A DNA stretch of 64,000 nucleotides from an uncultured Coriobacteriaceae bacterium (GTDB lineage Bacteria; Actinomycetota; Coriobacteriia; Coriobacteriales; Atopobiaceae): the NCBI GenBank assembly GCA_902779675.1, contig CACZCK010000002.1:186001-250000 (forward strand), given 5' to 3'. Shown here piece by piece: positions 34,081 through 47,191 of the stretch. Below the pieces are notes generated by a model that was not told the origin of the DNA, searched no databases, and worked only from the letters and a program-made list of their open reading frames with translations. A program made the position numbers and the translations under genes. The stretch's first letter is position 1. Each line of letters begins with the position of its first letter.

Positions 34081-34833
34081 TCAATGCCTGCCGAAGCGAG
34101 ACGTGCCTAACAGGCGCGCACGCATCGTCTCGTTTGCGGCAAGCTCGTCCGCGTCGTCAAGCGGCTCGAGTTCGCCCGTTCCATAGCGACGCTCGAGCGC
34201 GCGAGCGATGAGCCAATCGGCCACCCCGGGGTTCTTGGGTAGGAGGGGCCCATGCACATACGTGCCGACCACATTGCGGTAGAGGCAGCCTTCCTCCCCG
34301 CTGAGGCCATCGTTGCCATGCCCGCGCAACACGCGCCCGAGCGACTCCACCCCCTTCCCCAGATGCGTGCGCCCGCCATGGTTCTCATACCCCACGATGG
34401 GCTGCGGCGCGATACGGCTTTCCACCACCACGTTGCCGATGAGCCGCGGGCTGCCGCGGTCGGTGTAGAGGTCCACCAGCGAGAGTCCACGCACCTTCTC
34501 CTCGCCCATGAGGTAGCTGTGTCCCAGCAGCTGGTATCCTCCGCAAACTGCCAGGAGGACGCCCCCGTCCTCCACGAACGACGCCAGCTCCCGGCGTTGC
34601 GCAAGCAGCTCATCGCAGACGATGCGTTGCTCGCGGTCGGAGCCGCCGCCTATGAAGACGAGGTCGGTTCCCGCAAGCGTGGCACGCTCGCCCATGTGCA
34701 CCTCCCGCACGTCGCAGGCAAGGCCCCGCCACTCCATGCGCTTGCGCAGCACGAGGATGTTGCCCGAGTCGCCGTAGAGGTTGAGCAGCTCGGGATAGAG
34801 GTGCAGCACCCGCAGAGAGCGACCGCTAGCCAT
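34081..34833 (-). CDS. gatD: Lipid II isoglutaminyl synthase, glutaminase subunit GatD
   Basis: A 250-residue class I glutamine amidotransferase-like subunit. It releases ammonia from glutamine for MurT, which amidates D-Glu of lipid II stem peptides to D-isoglutamine. LHLYPELLNLYGDSGNILVL is the characteristic GatD N-terminus. Cys97 in LLAVCGGYQLLG is the nucleophile, and the His of GTYVHGPLLPKNP is conserved. It overlaps murT by 8 bp, consistent with a stoichiometric complex at the membrane face. Confidence 0.93.
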   Translation of the reverse strand: MASGRSLRVLHLYPELLNLYGDSGNILVLRKRMEWRGLACDVREVHMGERATLAGTDLVFIGGGSDREQRIVCDELLAQRRELASFVEDGGVLLAVCGGYQLLGHSYLMGEEKVRGLSLVDLYTDRGSPRLIGNVVVESRIAPQPIVGYENHGGRTHLGKGVESLGRVLRGHGNDGLSGEEGCLYRNVVGTYVHGPLLPKNPGVADWLIARALERRYGTGELEPLDDADELAANETMRARLLGTSRFGRH

Positions 34834-36174
34834 CGTGACGCTCCTTCCCCTCGAGCTCCGCCTTGATGGGCCAGAGTGCCGAGTAGTTGGTCAGCACGTA
34901 GAGCGGGCTGCCGGATGGAAGGGCCTGCGCGCGGCCCAAGGCCTCGTCCATCTCGAGGACGACCGGCGCGGAGATGCCGGCGTACTTCAGACGCACCTGC
35001 AGGTCATTAGCCCGATGGCCGCCCGCCATCACGAAGAGGACGTCCTGCCGGTCCGCGAGGCGCTCGAAGTCGACGTCCCACAGCCACGAGACGTCCCTCC
35101 CGTCGTTGGCCTCGTCGTTGATGATGACGTGAACCGCCTTGGGCCGCTCGTCGGCCAGCATGAGGGAGATGTTCTGGTTGAGGCCGGTTGGGTTCTTGGC
35201 GAGGTTGAGCATCACGGGGCGGCCGTCTATCGTAAAGCGCTGCAGGCGCCCGTTACCCGGGTCATAGCCATCGAGCGCGCGGCGGAACGCCTCGGGCCCC
35301 ACGCCCGCCCTCCGCGCGATCGCCACGGCGGCGAGCAGGTTGTAGACGAGGTACACCCCGCCGAAGGCAGCCTGTACCGGCCACGGCGGGGTCTCGCCGT
35401 CGTCGACCTCGAAGGCCACGCTCCCGCCTCCCGTCCGCACGTGCATCGCGCGGTAGGCGAGCTCCGGACGCCCGAAGCCGCACGAGGGGCACAGGAAGGC
35501 GCCGAGCTGGGCATAGGTGCGGTAGGCGTAGGAGAGCTCGGTGCCGCAGCGCTGGCAGAAGCGGGCCTCGGGCACGCGGTCGGCGGGCAGCCCCAGATCC
35601 TCGTCGATGCCAAAGGCAAGCACGTCGGTGCCAGTCGCGCGGGCCCGTTCGGCCACGCCCACGCAAAGCGGGTCGTCGCCGCACGTCACGAGGGTCGTCT
35701 CGGGAGAGGCGGCCAGCGCCCGCACGATGACGTCCTGCACGTGGTCTATCTCGCCCGAGCGGTCGAGCTGGTCGCGGAAGAGGTTGAGCAGCACGAGGTA
35801 GGTGGGGCGCAGCTGGGGCAGGATGTGGATACTGGAGAGCTCGTCCGCCTCGATGACCGCCCAGTCCGCCGTGCGCCCGGGCAACAGGGCCGATGCCACG
35901 CCCGGCAGCATGTTGGCCCCATCCCGGTTGCAGAGCACGCGCGCGCCGCCCTCCTCGAGCGCAGCCGCCAGAATGTTGGTGGTGGTCGTCTTGCCGTTGG
36001 TGCCGCAGACCACGACCGACCCCTTCCGCGCCTTGCGCCGCAGATGGGCGACGACCTGCGGATCTATCGCCAGCGCCACGCGCCCGGGCAGCTGGGAGGC
36101 CGCACGATGCAGCACGCCGTGCAGCACCGCATGGACCATGCGCCCGGCAGCCGTGGCGGCCACGCTCCTCATGC

Positions 36175-36178
<4 letters not shown>
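34826..36178 (-). CDS. murT: Lipid II isoglutaminyl synthase, Mur-ligase subunit MurT
   Basis: A 450-residue Mur-ligase-like ATPase partner of GatD. The ATP P-loop is [14 protein letters not shown] (about residues 56-69). VIEADELSS and [18 protein letters not shown] follow. Two CxxC pairs at about 208-234 (FCQRCGTEL and LCPSCGFG) form the zinc ribbon of MurT proteins. The C-terminal DUF1727 part has [17 protein letters not shown]. It overlaps carB by 4 bp and gatD by 8 bp. Confidence 0.95.
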
Positions 36179-39394
<3,216 letters not shown>

Positions 39395-39408
<14 letters not shown>

Positions 39409-40723
39409 GGTGAGGCCTCCCCTCGCGCGCGTCGATTGCCAGGTAGTCGGGGCTCACGCATGGCTCACCGCCGCAGCGGCACCCCCATGCATCCATGAGC
39501 CGCACGAAGGATGCAAAGAGGTAGCGGGCATCGTGTGGTCCCGGGCACGCCTCAGGGTGGTATTGCACGGAGAAGGCTGGGATGTCCAAGAACTGGATGC
39601 CCTCCGGCGTCCCGTCGTTGAGGTTCACGTGGGTGAGGCGCACGCGGCCCAGATGCGGCGTCTGCACCACCGGTGTGATGCCGCGTTCGACCCAGTGACG
39701 CAGGTCGCGCACGTGGACCACCTCGCCTCCAGAGAGCTCGGGAACGAGTGGCCCCATGCTCTCAAAGACGAGTCCGTAGTTGTGGTTCTGTGCCGTGATC
39801 TCCACGCGACGGGTGAGCAGGTTCATGACGGGCTCGTTGCCCCCGTGATGCCCGAAGGGAAGCTTCTCGATGCGCGCGCCGGCCGCCAGGGCCATGATCT
39901 GGTTGCCCAGGCAGATGCCAAAGACCGGCAGCGTGCCCAGCAGGTCCTCCGCGGCGCGCGCCGTCTGCGTCACCTGCCGCGGGTCTCCGGGGCCGTTTGA
40001 GAAGAAGACGCCGTCGGGGTCGAGCGAGCGCACGCGTGCGGCAGGCGTGTCGAAGGGAACGGTCACCACCTCGCAGCCGACGGCTGCGAGCCCCTCCTCG
40101 ATGCCGCGCTTCTCCCCGCAGTCGTAGGCCACCACGCGCAGGACGGGACGGCCCGCTTCCTTGCGCGCACGGAGCGCATCGGGCGAGGCGGGTATCACGC
40201 GCTCCTCACGGGGCGACACGTCGGCCACGAAGTTGTGGGTGCTGATGGCGGGGCTAGTGGCCACGCGGGCCACCAGGCTCTCGGGGTCGAGGTCGGTCGT
40301 GGAGATGGCCGCCCGCATGGCGCCGGTGCTGCGGATACGCAGCGTGAGGGCGCGGGTGTCCACTCCCTCGATGGCAACCACGCCGTGGTCGCGCAGGAAG
40401 TCCGGGAGGCTTCCCTCGGACTGCCAGTTGGAAGGCGTGTGGCAGAGGTCGCGCACCACCAGGCCGCGCAGCGCGGTGCCACCCGACTGCATGACCGCAT
40501 CGCTCACGCCGTAGTTGCCCACCTGCGGATAGGTGAGCGTGACGATCTGCCCGGCGTAGCTTGGGTCGGTCACGATCTCCTGATAGCCCACCATCGAGGT
40601 GTTGAAGACGACCTCGCCGAAGGCCTCGCCCACAGCGCCGCAGGCACGACCGCAGAAGTGGGTCCCGTCCTCGAGTGCGAACAAGGCTGGCGGCTGGCTT
40701 CCTTCAGATACGAGCAGGTTCAT
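39395..40723 (-). CDS. carA: Carbamoyl-phosphate synthase small (glutaminase) subunit
   Basis: A 442-residue protein with the N-terminal CarA domain ([47 protein letters not shown]) and a C-terminal class I amidotransferase domain with Cys271 ([13 protein letters not shown]). It hydrolyses glutamine and channels ammonia to CarB. It is somewhat longer than the usual 360-380 residues, with extra C-terminal residues. The ATG at 40723 follows GAGGAGCGCCGAG. It is divergent from purF across 228 bp and heads a carA-carB-murT-gatD operon. Confidence 0.95.
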
Positions 40724-40852
40724 CTCGGCGCTCCTCATATGAGTCCAGAACTCTCGAGAGACAAGTCTATTGCCCCGCAAAACCTGTCCCAAAATCCGTT
40801 CCAAAGCCGCTACGAGCTGGACAAACGCAAGTCATCGCATGGACATTCAATT

Positions 40853-40901
40853 GTTGCGGGCCCGTCTTTGCCCTGACGCAAAGACGCAATCGTCTCGCAA
40901 C
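40853..40901 (+). promoter_or_regulatory. Structured 5' leader of purF
   Basis: Outer arms GTTGCG and CGCAAC enclose a perfect inner stem, GTCTTTG/CAAAGAC, with an 8-nt loop. The element ends 50 bp before the purF start. It does not match a riboswitch I can name. It could also be an operator in the carA/purF divergent region. Confidence 0.4.
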
Positions 40902-40951
40902 AGGCTCACTGCAGCATGGATTCGGCATTCGTGAAGGCTCTGGGAGGGAGC

Positions 40952-42394
40952 ATGCGAGAAGACTGCGATTGCTTGCGCGAGGAGTGCGGGATCTTTGGCG
41001 TCTGGTCGCCTGGGCAGGATGCGACACGTCTCGTGTACTTTGGCCTCAAGGCCTTGCAGCACCGGGGGCAGGAATCCGCGGGCATTGCCGCGGCCGACGG
41101 GGGCAGCATCCTGATGAGAAAGGGCCTCGGTCTCGTTGACCAGGTCATCTCCCAAGGTGACATCGCGGCGCTCAAAGGCAAGGCGGCCATCGGGCACGTG
41201 CGCTACGCCACTTCTGGCGCACGCGACTGGCAATGTGCCCAGCCCCACCTGTCGAGCCTCGATGACGCTGTCATCGCCCTTGCGCACAACGGCACACTCG
41301 TCAACGCAGATGAAGTGCGCGACAGGCTCTCGAGGCAGGGCGTGCGGTTTCGCAGCGACAGCGACAGCGAGACGGCTGTGTCTCTCATAGGGCTGAAGGC
41401 CGTGCACCTCCACAGCGTTTGCGAGGGAATCCGGCATATGATGGCACGTCTCAAGGGTGGGTATGCGATCGTCTTGCTCTGTGAGGATGCTCTCTACGCC
41501 TTCCGCGACCCTCATGGCATCAGGCCCCTCGTCCTTGGAAGCCTCGGAAAGCCTGATGGGGGCTTATGGGTCGTCTCCAGCGAGACCTGTGCGCTCGATG
41601 CCATCGGTGCCCGTTTTGTGCGCGAGGTGCGCCCCGGCGAGATCGTGCGCATTTCCGACGAGGGGCTGTCGAGCGAGCAGGGAACACCAGCCCTTGCCGA
41701 GGCGCGCTGTGTCTTCGAGCACGTCTACTTCTCGCGCCCCGATTCCATGGAGCGTGGCAGCACCATGTATGGCATGCGCTTCTTGATGGGGCGTCGCTTG
41801 GCTCGCGAAGCACCCGTCGATGCGGACCTGGTCATCGGTGTCCCCGACTCGGGCTTGCCACCAGCCGAGGGCTACGCCGCCGAGCTGGGCATCCGCTATG
41901 GCGAGGGGTTCATCAAGAACCGCTATGTGGCTCGCACCTTCATCGAGCCGACCCAAAGCATGCGTGAGCTGGGCGTTCGCATGAAGCTGAACGCGCTGCA
42001 TGACAGCGTCCGTGGCAAGCGAGTTGTGATGGTCGACGACTCCATCGTGCGAGGGACGACGATGCGACAGCTCGTCCGCATGCAGCGCGACGCCGGTGCG
42101 CACGAGGTGCATGTGCGCATCATGTGCCCGGAGGTCCGCTGGCCCTGCTTCTACGGGATCGACACCGACACGCAGGACCAGCTGATAAGCGCACGACACT
42201 CTTCCGATGAGATCTGCTCGTTCATCGGTGCGGACTCCCTCGCCTTCCTGTCGCTGCCGGGGCTCCTGCAGTGCGTGCCTACGGGTGGGTACTGTACTGC
42301 CTGCTATACGGGTCGCTATCCCGTACAGATACCCCAACGGCTACGAGAGGGGCACTTTCTGGAGGGAAGCCGCCCGTTCTTCTCCGAAGAGTAG
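40952..42394 (+). CDS. purF: Amidophosphoribosyltransferase
   Basis: A 480-residue enzyme transferring glutamine ammonia to PRPP in the first purine step. MREDCDCLREECGIFGVW contains an 11-residue propeptide before the catalytic Cys12. RGQESAGIA, GHVRYATSG and the PRPP loop VVMVDDSIVRGTTMRQ are diagnostic. Cys residues near the C-terminus (MCPEVRWPCFYG and GYCTACYTG) fit the [4Fe-4S] type of Bacillus PurF. I prefer the ATG at 40952, preceded by GGGAGGGAGC, over an ATG 36 bp upstream. Confidence 0.95.
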   Translation: MREDCDCLREECGIFGVWSPGQDATRLVYFGLKALQHRGQESAGIAAADGGSILMRKGLGLVDQVISQGDIAALKGKAAIGHVRYATSGARDWQCAQPHLSSLDDAVIALAHNGTLVNADEVRDRLSRQGVRFRSDSDSETAVSLIGLKAVHLHSVCEGIRHMMARLKGGYAIVLLCEDALYAFRDPHGIRPLVLGSLGKPDGGLWVVSSETCALDAIGARFVREVRPGEIVRISDEGLSSEQGTPALAEARCVFEHVYFSRPDSMERGSTMYGMRFLMGRRLAREAPVDADLVIGVPDSGLPPAEGYAAELGIRYGEGFIKNRYVARTFIEPTQSMRELGVRMKLNALHDSVRGKRVVMVDDSIVRGTTMRQLVRMQRDAGAHEVHVRIMCPEVRWPCFYGIDTDTQDQLISARHSSDEICSFIGADSLAFLSLPGLLQCVPTGGYCTACYTGRYPVQIPQRLREGHFLEGSRPFFSEE

Positions 42395-42397
42395 GGG

Positions 42398-42432
42398 CGT
42401 CGGGTCCGTCGCCACCGCAAACGGACCCGACG
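42398..42432. terminator. Terminator between purF and the aminotransferase gene
   Basis: Arms CGTCGGGTCCGT and ACGGACCCGACG (12 bp) flank an 11-nt loop. It starts 4 bp after the purF stop and serves two convergent genes. Confidence 0.75.
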
Positions 42433-42456
42433 TCGTCAGATGCTTGAGGCTTGGTC

Positions 42457-43674
42457 TCACCCGACAAGGGTCTCGATTGACGCCTCGAGGATTCTGCATG
42501 CCGCGTCGCAATCGTCCCTTGTCACGATGAGCGGCGGGACCAGTCGTATGACGCGGTTTCCTATTGCGGTGAGCAGCAGATGGCGACGCACGCACTCATG
42601 CTTGAGCTCTATCGCGTCTATCGCATCATCGAACTCGATGCCGATCATGAGGCCTTGGCCGCGCACCTCACGTACGTGGGGCAACGTGGCGAGGCGCTCC
42701 ATAAGGTAGCCTCCCACCCGCTCGGCATTGCCCGCAAGGTCGCGGGAGAGCAGCTCCTCGACCTGCGCCAGCGCCGCCGCACAGCTGACCGGATGTCCGC
42801 CGAACGTGCTTCCGTGCGAACCGGCCGAAAAGGCCTTGGCAACCTCGGACGTTGCACAGATGGCCCCTATGGGCATGCCGCCGCCGAGCGCCTTGGCCAT
42901 CGAGACGATGTCAGGCTTGATGCCGTAGTGCATGTAGCTCATGACCTTGCCCGTTCGGCACCATCCGGTCTGCACCTCATCGATGAGCAGCAGCATCTCG
43001 TTCTGGTCGCAGAACTCCCTCAGGCCGCCCATGAACTCTTGCGTAGCCGGATGGATGCCGCCCTCGCCTTGGATCGGCTCCACCATGACGGCAATGGTGT
43101 TCTCGGTGCAGGCGTCCTTGAACGCCTGCAGGTCGTTGTAGGGCGCATACGAGAATCCGTAGGTCATCGGTCCGTAGCCCACCTGGCACCCATTGCCCGG
43201 CTGGCCCGTCGCCGACATAGCCCCGAAGGTCCTGCCGTGGAACCCCATCTTGGCCGTGACAATGTGGTAGCGGTTGGGGCCGTAGGTCTCGATGCCGTAC
43301 TTGCGGGCCATCTTGATCATCGCCTCGTTGGCCTCGGCGCCGGAGTTCTGGTAGAAGATCTTGTCCATGCCAATGGTCTGGCAGACCTTCTCGGCCAGCA
43401 GTGCCTGCGGGATGGTGTAGGGGTAGTTGAAAGTCTGCATCAACGTGCGGGCCTGCTCCACGACGGCCTCGACCACCCGCTCGTTGCAGTTGCCGGCGGA
43501 GTTTACGGCAATCCCGGCATAGAAGTCGAGGTAAGCCTCACCGCTTTCATCGTAGAGGTACTGGTCTTTGGCGCTCTCGGCCACAAGGTCAAAGCGCTCG
43601 TAGGTCTCGATCATGTACCTTTCGACCTTGTCCCTGATGTCTTGGGCCGACAGTCCGGTATCTGCGAGTCTCAT
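42457..43674 (-). CDS. Class III aminotransferase, acetylornithine/GABA type
   Basis: A 405-residue PLP enzyme. GAEANEAMIKMARKYG, GFHGRTFGAMSATGQPG, LLLIDEVQTGWCRTGK and the Schiff-base Lys in SMAKALGGGMPIGA identify the ornithine-type class III group. It may be ArgD or a GABA/4-aminobutyrate transaminase. The amino-acid ABC importer in the same operon fits uptake and transamination of an omega-amino compound. It is the last gene of a five-gene minus-strand operon, 18 bp after the cytidylate-kinase-like gene. Confidence 0.88.
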   Translation of the reverse strand: MRLADTGLSAQDIRDKVERYMIETYERFDLVAESAKDQYLYDESGEAYLDFYAGIAVNSAGNCNERVVEAVVEQARTLMQTFNYPYTIPQALLAEKVCQTIGMDKIFYQNSGAEANEAMIKMARKYGIETYGPNRYHIVTAKMGFHGRTFGAMSATGQPGNGCQVGYGPMTYGFSYAPYNDLQAFKDACTENTIAVMVEPIQGEGGIHPATQEFMGGLREFCDQNEMLLLIDEVQTGWCRTGKVMSYMHYGIKPDIVSMAKALGGGMPIGAICATSEVAKAFSAGSHGSTFGGHPVSCAAALAQVEELLSRDLAGNAERVGGYLMERLATLPHVREVRGQGLMIGIEFDDAIDAIELKHECVRRHLLLTAIGNRVIRLVPPLIVTRDDCDAACRILEASIETLVG

Positions 43675-43692
43675 GGCCTCGCTCCTCTCTCG

Positions 43693-44349
43693 TCACGCAC
43701 CCGCCTGGATGTCATCGGCATCCACAAACCCCTTGATCAGCAGGTATTGCTCTATCAGGCGCACGCAGTCGTGGATGCCCACCTTCTCGCTGTTGAGCGT
43801 CATGTCGTAGTTCACGGGATTGGTCCAGTAGTTGCCGTGCGTGTAGTAGGCGTAGTAGTCGGCACGGTACTGGTCGGTCCTGCTGATGGTCGCGTGCGCC
43901 ACCTTCTCGGTCACGCCCATGTGCTCCATGGTTCGCTGTACGCAGAAGGACCGCGGCGCCTCGATGTAGACGCTCACCACGTTCTCGCGGTCGCGCAGCA
44001 CGTAGTCGGCGCACTTTCCCACAATCACGCATGACTCCTGATCCGCGAGGTTGCGGATGATCTCGCATTGGTAGCCAAACAGCTCGTCATCTGAGGTGAA
44101 GCGCTCGGTGCGTGCAATGTAGCTTCTTGCTCGGGGGAGTCCCCGCATGAAGTTGGAAAACCCTCCATGCTCCCTGACCTTTTCGTTGACATCCTGAAAG
44201 AGCCTCTCGTCAAGCCCGCTCATCTGGCTCGCAAGCGTGAGGATGCGGTTCTCGTAGCAGTGGATGCCCAGATCTTTCGCCAGCAAAGAGGCAATCTCCT
44301 TGCCTCCCGAGCCAAAGCCTCGAGCAAAGGTGACTACAAACCGTTTCAT
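43693..44349 (-). CDS. Cytidylate kinase-like family protein
   Basis: A 218-residue P-loop protein with ARGFGSGGKEIASLLAKDLGIHCYENRIL, the modified Walker A of the cytidylate-kinase-like family found mainly in anaerobic Firmicutes and Actinobacteria. CVIVGKCADYVLRDRENVVSVYIEAP is the second conserved block. The true substrate is unknown and need not be CMP. It lies inside an amino-acid transporter operon, 55 bp after the ATPase gene and 18 bp before the aminotransferase, so a link to that pathway is likely but unexplained. Confidence 0.85.
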   Translation of the reverse strand: MKRFVVTFARGFGSGGKEIASLLAKDLGIHCYENRILTLASQMSGLDERLFQDVNEKVREHGGFSNFMRGLPRARSYIARTERFTSDDELFGYQCEIIRNLADQESCVIVGKCADYVLRDRENVVSVYIEAPRSFCVQRTMEHMGVTEKVAHATISRTDQYRADYYAYYTHGNYWTNPVNYDMTLNSEKVGIHDCVRLIEQYLLIKGFVDADDIQAGA

Positions 44350-44404
44350 GGGTATCTCAGGCCTCCTTCCGTTCTTGATGCGCTGCGCGTGGCGACCTGT
44401 TGGG

Positions 44405-45145
44405 TCACGCAGCCAGGTACCTGCTCAGGAACTCTCTTGTGCGCGGGCTCTTGGGGTTGGTGAACAGCTCGCTGGGAGGCGCGTCCTCGACCACGTAGCC
44501 GCGGTCCATGAAGACGGTGCGTGTCGACACGTCACGTGCAAACGCCATCTCATGCGTCACGACCACCATCGTGAGCCCGGTGCTCGCAAGCTGCTTCATG
44601 ACACCCAGGACCTCGCCGACCATCTCGGGGTCAAGGGCCGAGGTCGGCTCGTCAAAGAGCAGGACCTCCGGATTCATGCAGAGCGACCGGGCGATGGCCA
44701 CGCGCTGCTTTTGTCCGCCGGAGAGCTGCGATGGCTTCGCGTTGATGAAGGGGGCCATGCCCACCTCCTTCAGATGCTCGATTGCTCTGCCGAATGCCTC
44801 CTCCTTGGAAAGGTGCAGGACCTTCCTAGTGCAAAGCATGCAGTTTTCGAGCACCGTCAGATTGTTGAACAGGTTGAAGGACTGGAACACCATTCCCACC
44901 TTGGCGCGATACTCGTTGACGTCACGCTGCGCGTCACCAACCTCATGCCCGTGGAAGAACACCTTGCCTGTCGTCTGGTGCTCCAGGCGGTTGATGCACC
45001 GAAGCAGGGTCGACTTGCCCGAGCCGGATGACCCCACGATGCAGATGATCTCCCCCTCATCGACCTCGAGGTCTATCTTGCGAAGCACCTCATGGTCGCC
45101 GAACGACTTGCCTAGGTCCTGTATGTTCAAGATGGCTTTGTCCAT
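44405..45145 (-). CDS. Amino-acid ABC transporter ATP-binding protein (GlnQ-like)
   Basis: A 246-residue ATPase of the polar amino-acid uptake family. Walker A is GSSGSGKST, the signature LSGGQKQR, Walker [12 protein letters not shown], with a downstream H-loop (VVVTHEM). It energises import with the permease 11 bp upstream and the binding protein before that. The transported amino acid cannot be stated; the glutamine/histidine/ornithine-type family is likely. Confidence 0.93.
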   Translation of the reverse strand: MDKAILNIQDLGKSFGDHEVLRKIDLEVDEGEIICIVGSSGSGKSTLLRCINRLEHQTTGKVFFHGHEVGDAQRDVNEYRAKVGMVFQSFNLFNNLTVLENCMLCTRKVLHLSKEEAFGRAIEHLKEVGMAPFINAKPSQLSGGQKQRVAIARSLCMNPEVLLFDEPTSALDPEMVGEVLGVMKQLASTGLTMVVVTHEMAFARDVSTRTVFMDRGYVVEDAPPSELFTNPKSPRTREFLSRYLAA

Positions 45146-45156
45146 GGTGCCTCCTC

Positions 45157-45924
45157 TTAGTCGCCTTCTAGGTATTCGACGGCCAGCGCATAGTCATCGG
45201 TATCCCTCATGTGCCGCTCGACCAGCAGGAACACCTGGTTGAAGGCGAAGCACAGGACAAAGTAGATGACGGCGATGACCAGGTAGCTCTCGAAGTACTT
45301 GTAGTAGTTGCCGCCGACGGTCTTGGCGGCCATGAACAGCTCCTGGACCGCAATGACGTTGAGCACCGAGGTCATCTTGAGATTGGTCAGGAAGGTGTTC
45401 GCCATCTCGGGCATGACGTTCTGGAACGCCTGGGGAAGCACCACGTAGAGCATCGTCTTCATAGGGGACATCCCCATGGAGAGGGAGCCCTCACGCTGAC
45501 CCACATCGATCGACCCGATGCCGCCGCGCACGGTCTCGGCCATGTAGGCGCCGGTGTTGAGCACCGTGACCACGATGCCGGCGACGACAGGGGTCATCTC
45601 GAAGCCCGCCTGACGCACGCCGTAGTAGATGATCATGGCCTGCACGATCATGGGCGTGTCGCGGAACGCCTCGACGTACAGGGTGGCCACGGCCTTGAGC
45701 AGCCGGATGACCATCCGCTTTGCCAGTGGATCCCCTGCACTGCTGCCAAGGTCTTGGATGATGCCCACGACATAGCCCAGCACAAAGCCAAGAAGCGTGC
45801 CGATCGTGGCTATGTAGAGGGTGTATCCCGTGCCCTCGACAAACATGCCAAGGTACTTCTTGGTCAAGAACAGCATCCATTCGAGGGAACTCTGGGGATC
45901 GGTGATTTCAAAGAGTTTCAACAC
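45157..45924 (-). CDS. Amino-acid ABC transporter permease
   Basis: A 255-residue membrane protein of the HisM/GlnP family with about five transmembrane helices. The conserved EAA-type loop lies near [38 protein letters not shown]. The N-terminal helix [22 protein letters not shown] is typical. I chose the GTG at 45924, preceded by AGAGGAGGGCAC; the next codon, TTG, is an alternative. It is the second gene of the SBP-permease-ATPase operon. Confidence 0.92.
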   Translation of the reverse strand: MLKLFEITDPQSSLEWMLFLTKKYLGMFVEGTGYTLYIATIGTLLGFVLGYVVGIIQDLGSSAGDPLAKRMVIRLLKAVATLYVEAFRDTPMIVQAMIIYYGVRQAGFEMTPVVAGIVVTVLNTGAYMAETVRGGIGSIDVGQREGSLSMGMSPMKTMLYVVLPQAFQNVMPEMANTFLTNLKMTSVLNVIAVQELFMAAKTVGGNYYKYFESYLVIAVIYFVLCFAFNQVFLLVERHMRDTDDYALAVEYLEGD

Positions 45925-46002
45925 GTGCCCTCCTCTGTCGAGCTCACCCGACGGGCTGCTTGGGCTCATGGGGTGAGCTGCGCCACCTTTGTTCCGATTC
46001 CG

Positions 46003-46878
46003 CTAGTTGGCTGCCGGCTGCTGGTCGATCACGCGTGCCATGAGCTCGTCCATGACGTCCTTGTTGTCCCAGCCGAGCGCATCCATGGCCTCCTGCAGGC
46101 TGTCGCGCAATGCGGTGTCGTCCTTGCGCGTTGCGATGCAGACGTTGACCATCTCCTCGTCGCCGCTGAAGGTGTCATCCTCCGCGAGCGTGATAATCGC
46201 GAGGTCGTCGTTGGTGAGCATTGCCGACTGGGCCGTAGGGACGTCGACGATGCAGACGTCTGCCACGCCGTTTGAGACGGCCATGAAGCACTCGGACGTG
46301 GTCTCGTAGTTGCTGCCTGTCTCGGCGCCCTCGATCTGGTCGAGCAGGGGGATCCAGCCGGTGCCCAGCTGCGTCGTCACCTTGCACCCCGTACCAGCCA
46401 GGTCGGACAGCCCCTTGACGGAAGCGTACGCCCCGCCCTTCTTGACCACGATGCAGTTGTCGCGATAGTAGTAAGGGTCGGTAAAGGCATAGGCCATCTC
46501 ACGCTCGGCGGTGCGTCCCATGCCTGCGATGATGCAGTCGTAGTCGCCCGAGTCCATGGAGATGCCGATGGAGGACCACTCGACCTTGTGGATCTCCAAC
46601 CCCATGTCCAGCTTGTCGGCCAGCATCTGGGCGACGGCCACGTCGTAGCCATAGGCATAGAAGTCACTGCCGTAGATGGGGACGGCCTCGCTGCCATCGG
46701 GCGTGGTCGGCTCGTCCTGCGTCCAGTTGAATGGTGCATAGGCGCATTCCATGCCCACGCGCAGGACGGACGCCCCGTCAGTTGTGGCATCTTCGTCAGT
46801 CTGGCCACCGCATCCACACATCAGAGACACAAGGGTGGGGCAAGCCAGCCCAAGCTTGAGAAACGATCTGCGATTCAT
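46003..46878 (-). CDS. Amino-acid ABC transporter substrate-binding lipoprotein
   Basis: A 291-residue extracellular binding protein. The N-terminus carries a canonical Tat motif (NRRSFLKLG) and a Cys-rich lipobox region (SLMCGCGG; Cys21 or Cys23), so it is probably a Tat-exported lipoprotein. The mature part shows the family-3 pattern: LRVGMECAYAPFNW, GYDVAVAQMLADKLDM and DCIIAGMGRTAEREMAYAFTDPYYY. It heads the transporter operon. AAGGAGAAGGAC precedes the ATG at 46878. Confidence 0.93.
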   Translation of the reverse strand: MNRRSFLKLGLACPTLVSLMCGCGGQTDEDATTDGASVLRVGMECAYAPFNWTQDEPTTPDGSEAVPIYGSDFYAYGYDVAVAQMLADKLDMGLEIHKVEWSSIGISMDSGDYDCIIAGMGRTAEREMAYAFTDPYYYRDNCIVVKKGGAYASVKGLSDLAGTGCKVTTQLGTGWIPLLDQIEGAETGSNYETTSECFMAVSNGVADVCIVDVPTAQSAMLTNDDLAIITLAEDDTFSGDEEMVNVCIATRKDDTALRDSLQEAMDALGWDNKDVMDELMARVIDQQPAAN

Positions 46879-47013
46879 GTCCTTCTCCTTGTCTTCTCGC
46901 GTCCAAAGGACAAAGGACATGTTCGTCGTGGGGAGTTGCCTAGTCGTAAGCCGTCTGTTGCGGAAGGAGCTTTGTGCGGTTACGCGTTGCCGTCCAATCA
47001 CTTTCGCATGTGC

Positions 47014-47026
47014 TCAACTGTGTTGA
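47014..47026. promoter_or_regulatory. Dyad TCAAC-TGT-GTTGA upstream of the ABC operon, in the 46879-47191 gap
   Basis: A perfect 5-bp inverted repeat lies 136 bp before the binding-protein start and could be an operator. The rest of this 313-bp gap holds the gltD terminator at 47087-47117, a direct repeat CCAAAGGACAAAGGAC near 46910, and no gene I can support. Confidence 0.35.
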
Positions 47027-47086
47027 CGAGAGGTTTCGAGGAGTTTTCGCCCATCATCGCTGCAGGTAGAAGCTATAGCGAAAAAA

Positions 47087-47117
47087 CTGCCCCAAGCGAA
47101 CATCCCACTTGGGGCAG
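47087..47117 (-). terminator. Intrinsic terminator of the gltBD operon
   Basis: Arms CTGCCCCAAG and CTTGGGGCAG flank an 11-nt loop. On the minus strand the stem is followed by TTTTTTCGC. It lies 75 bp past the gltD stop. Confidence 0.88.
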
Positions 47118-47191
47118 GGGTGGTGGCTATCTTGGCCATCGGGCCAGCAACACAGGGAGCCTGCGGTTGGCTTTCTCAGACAAGGACAGGA

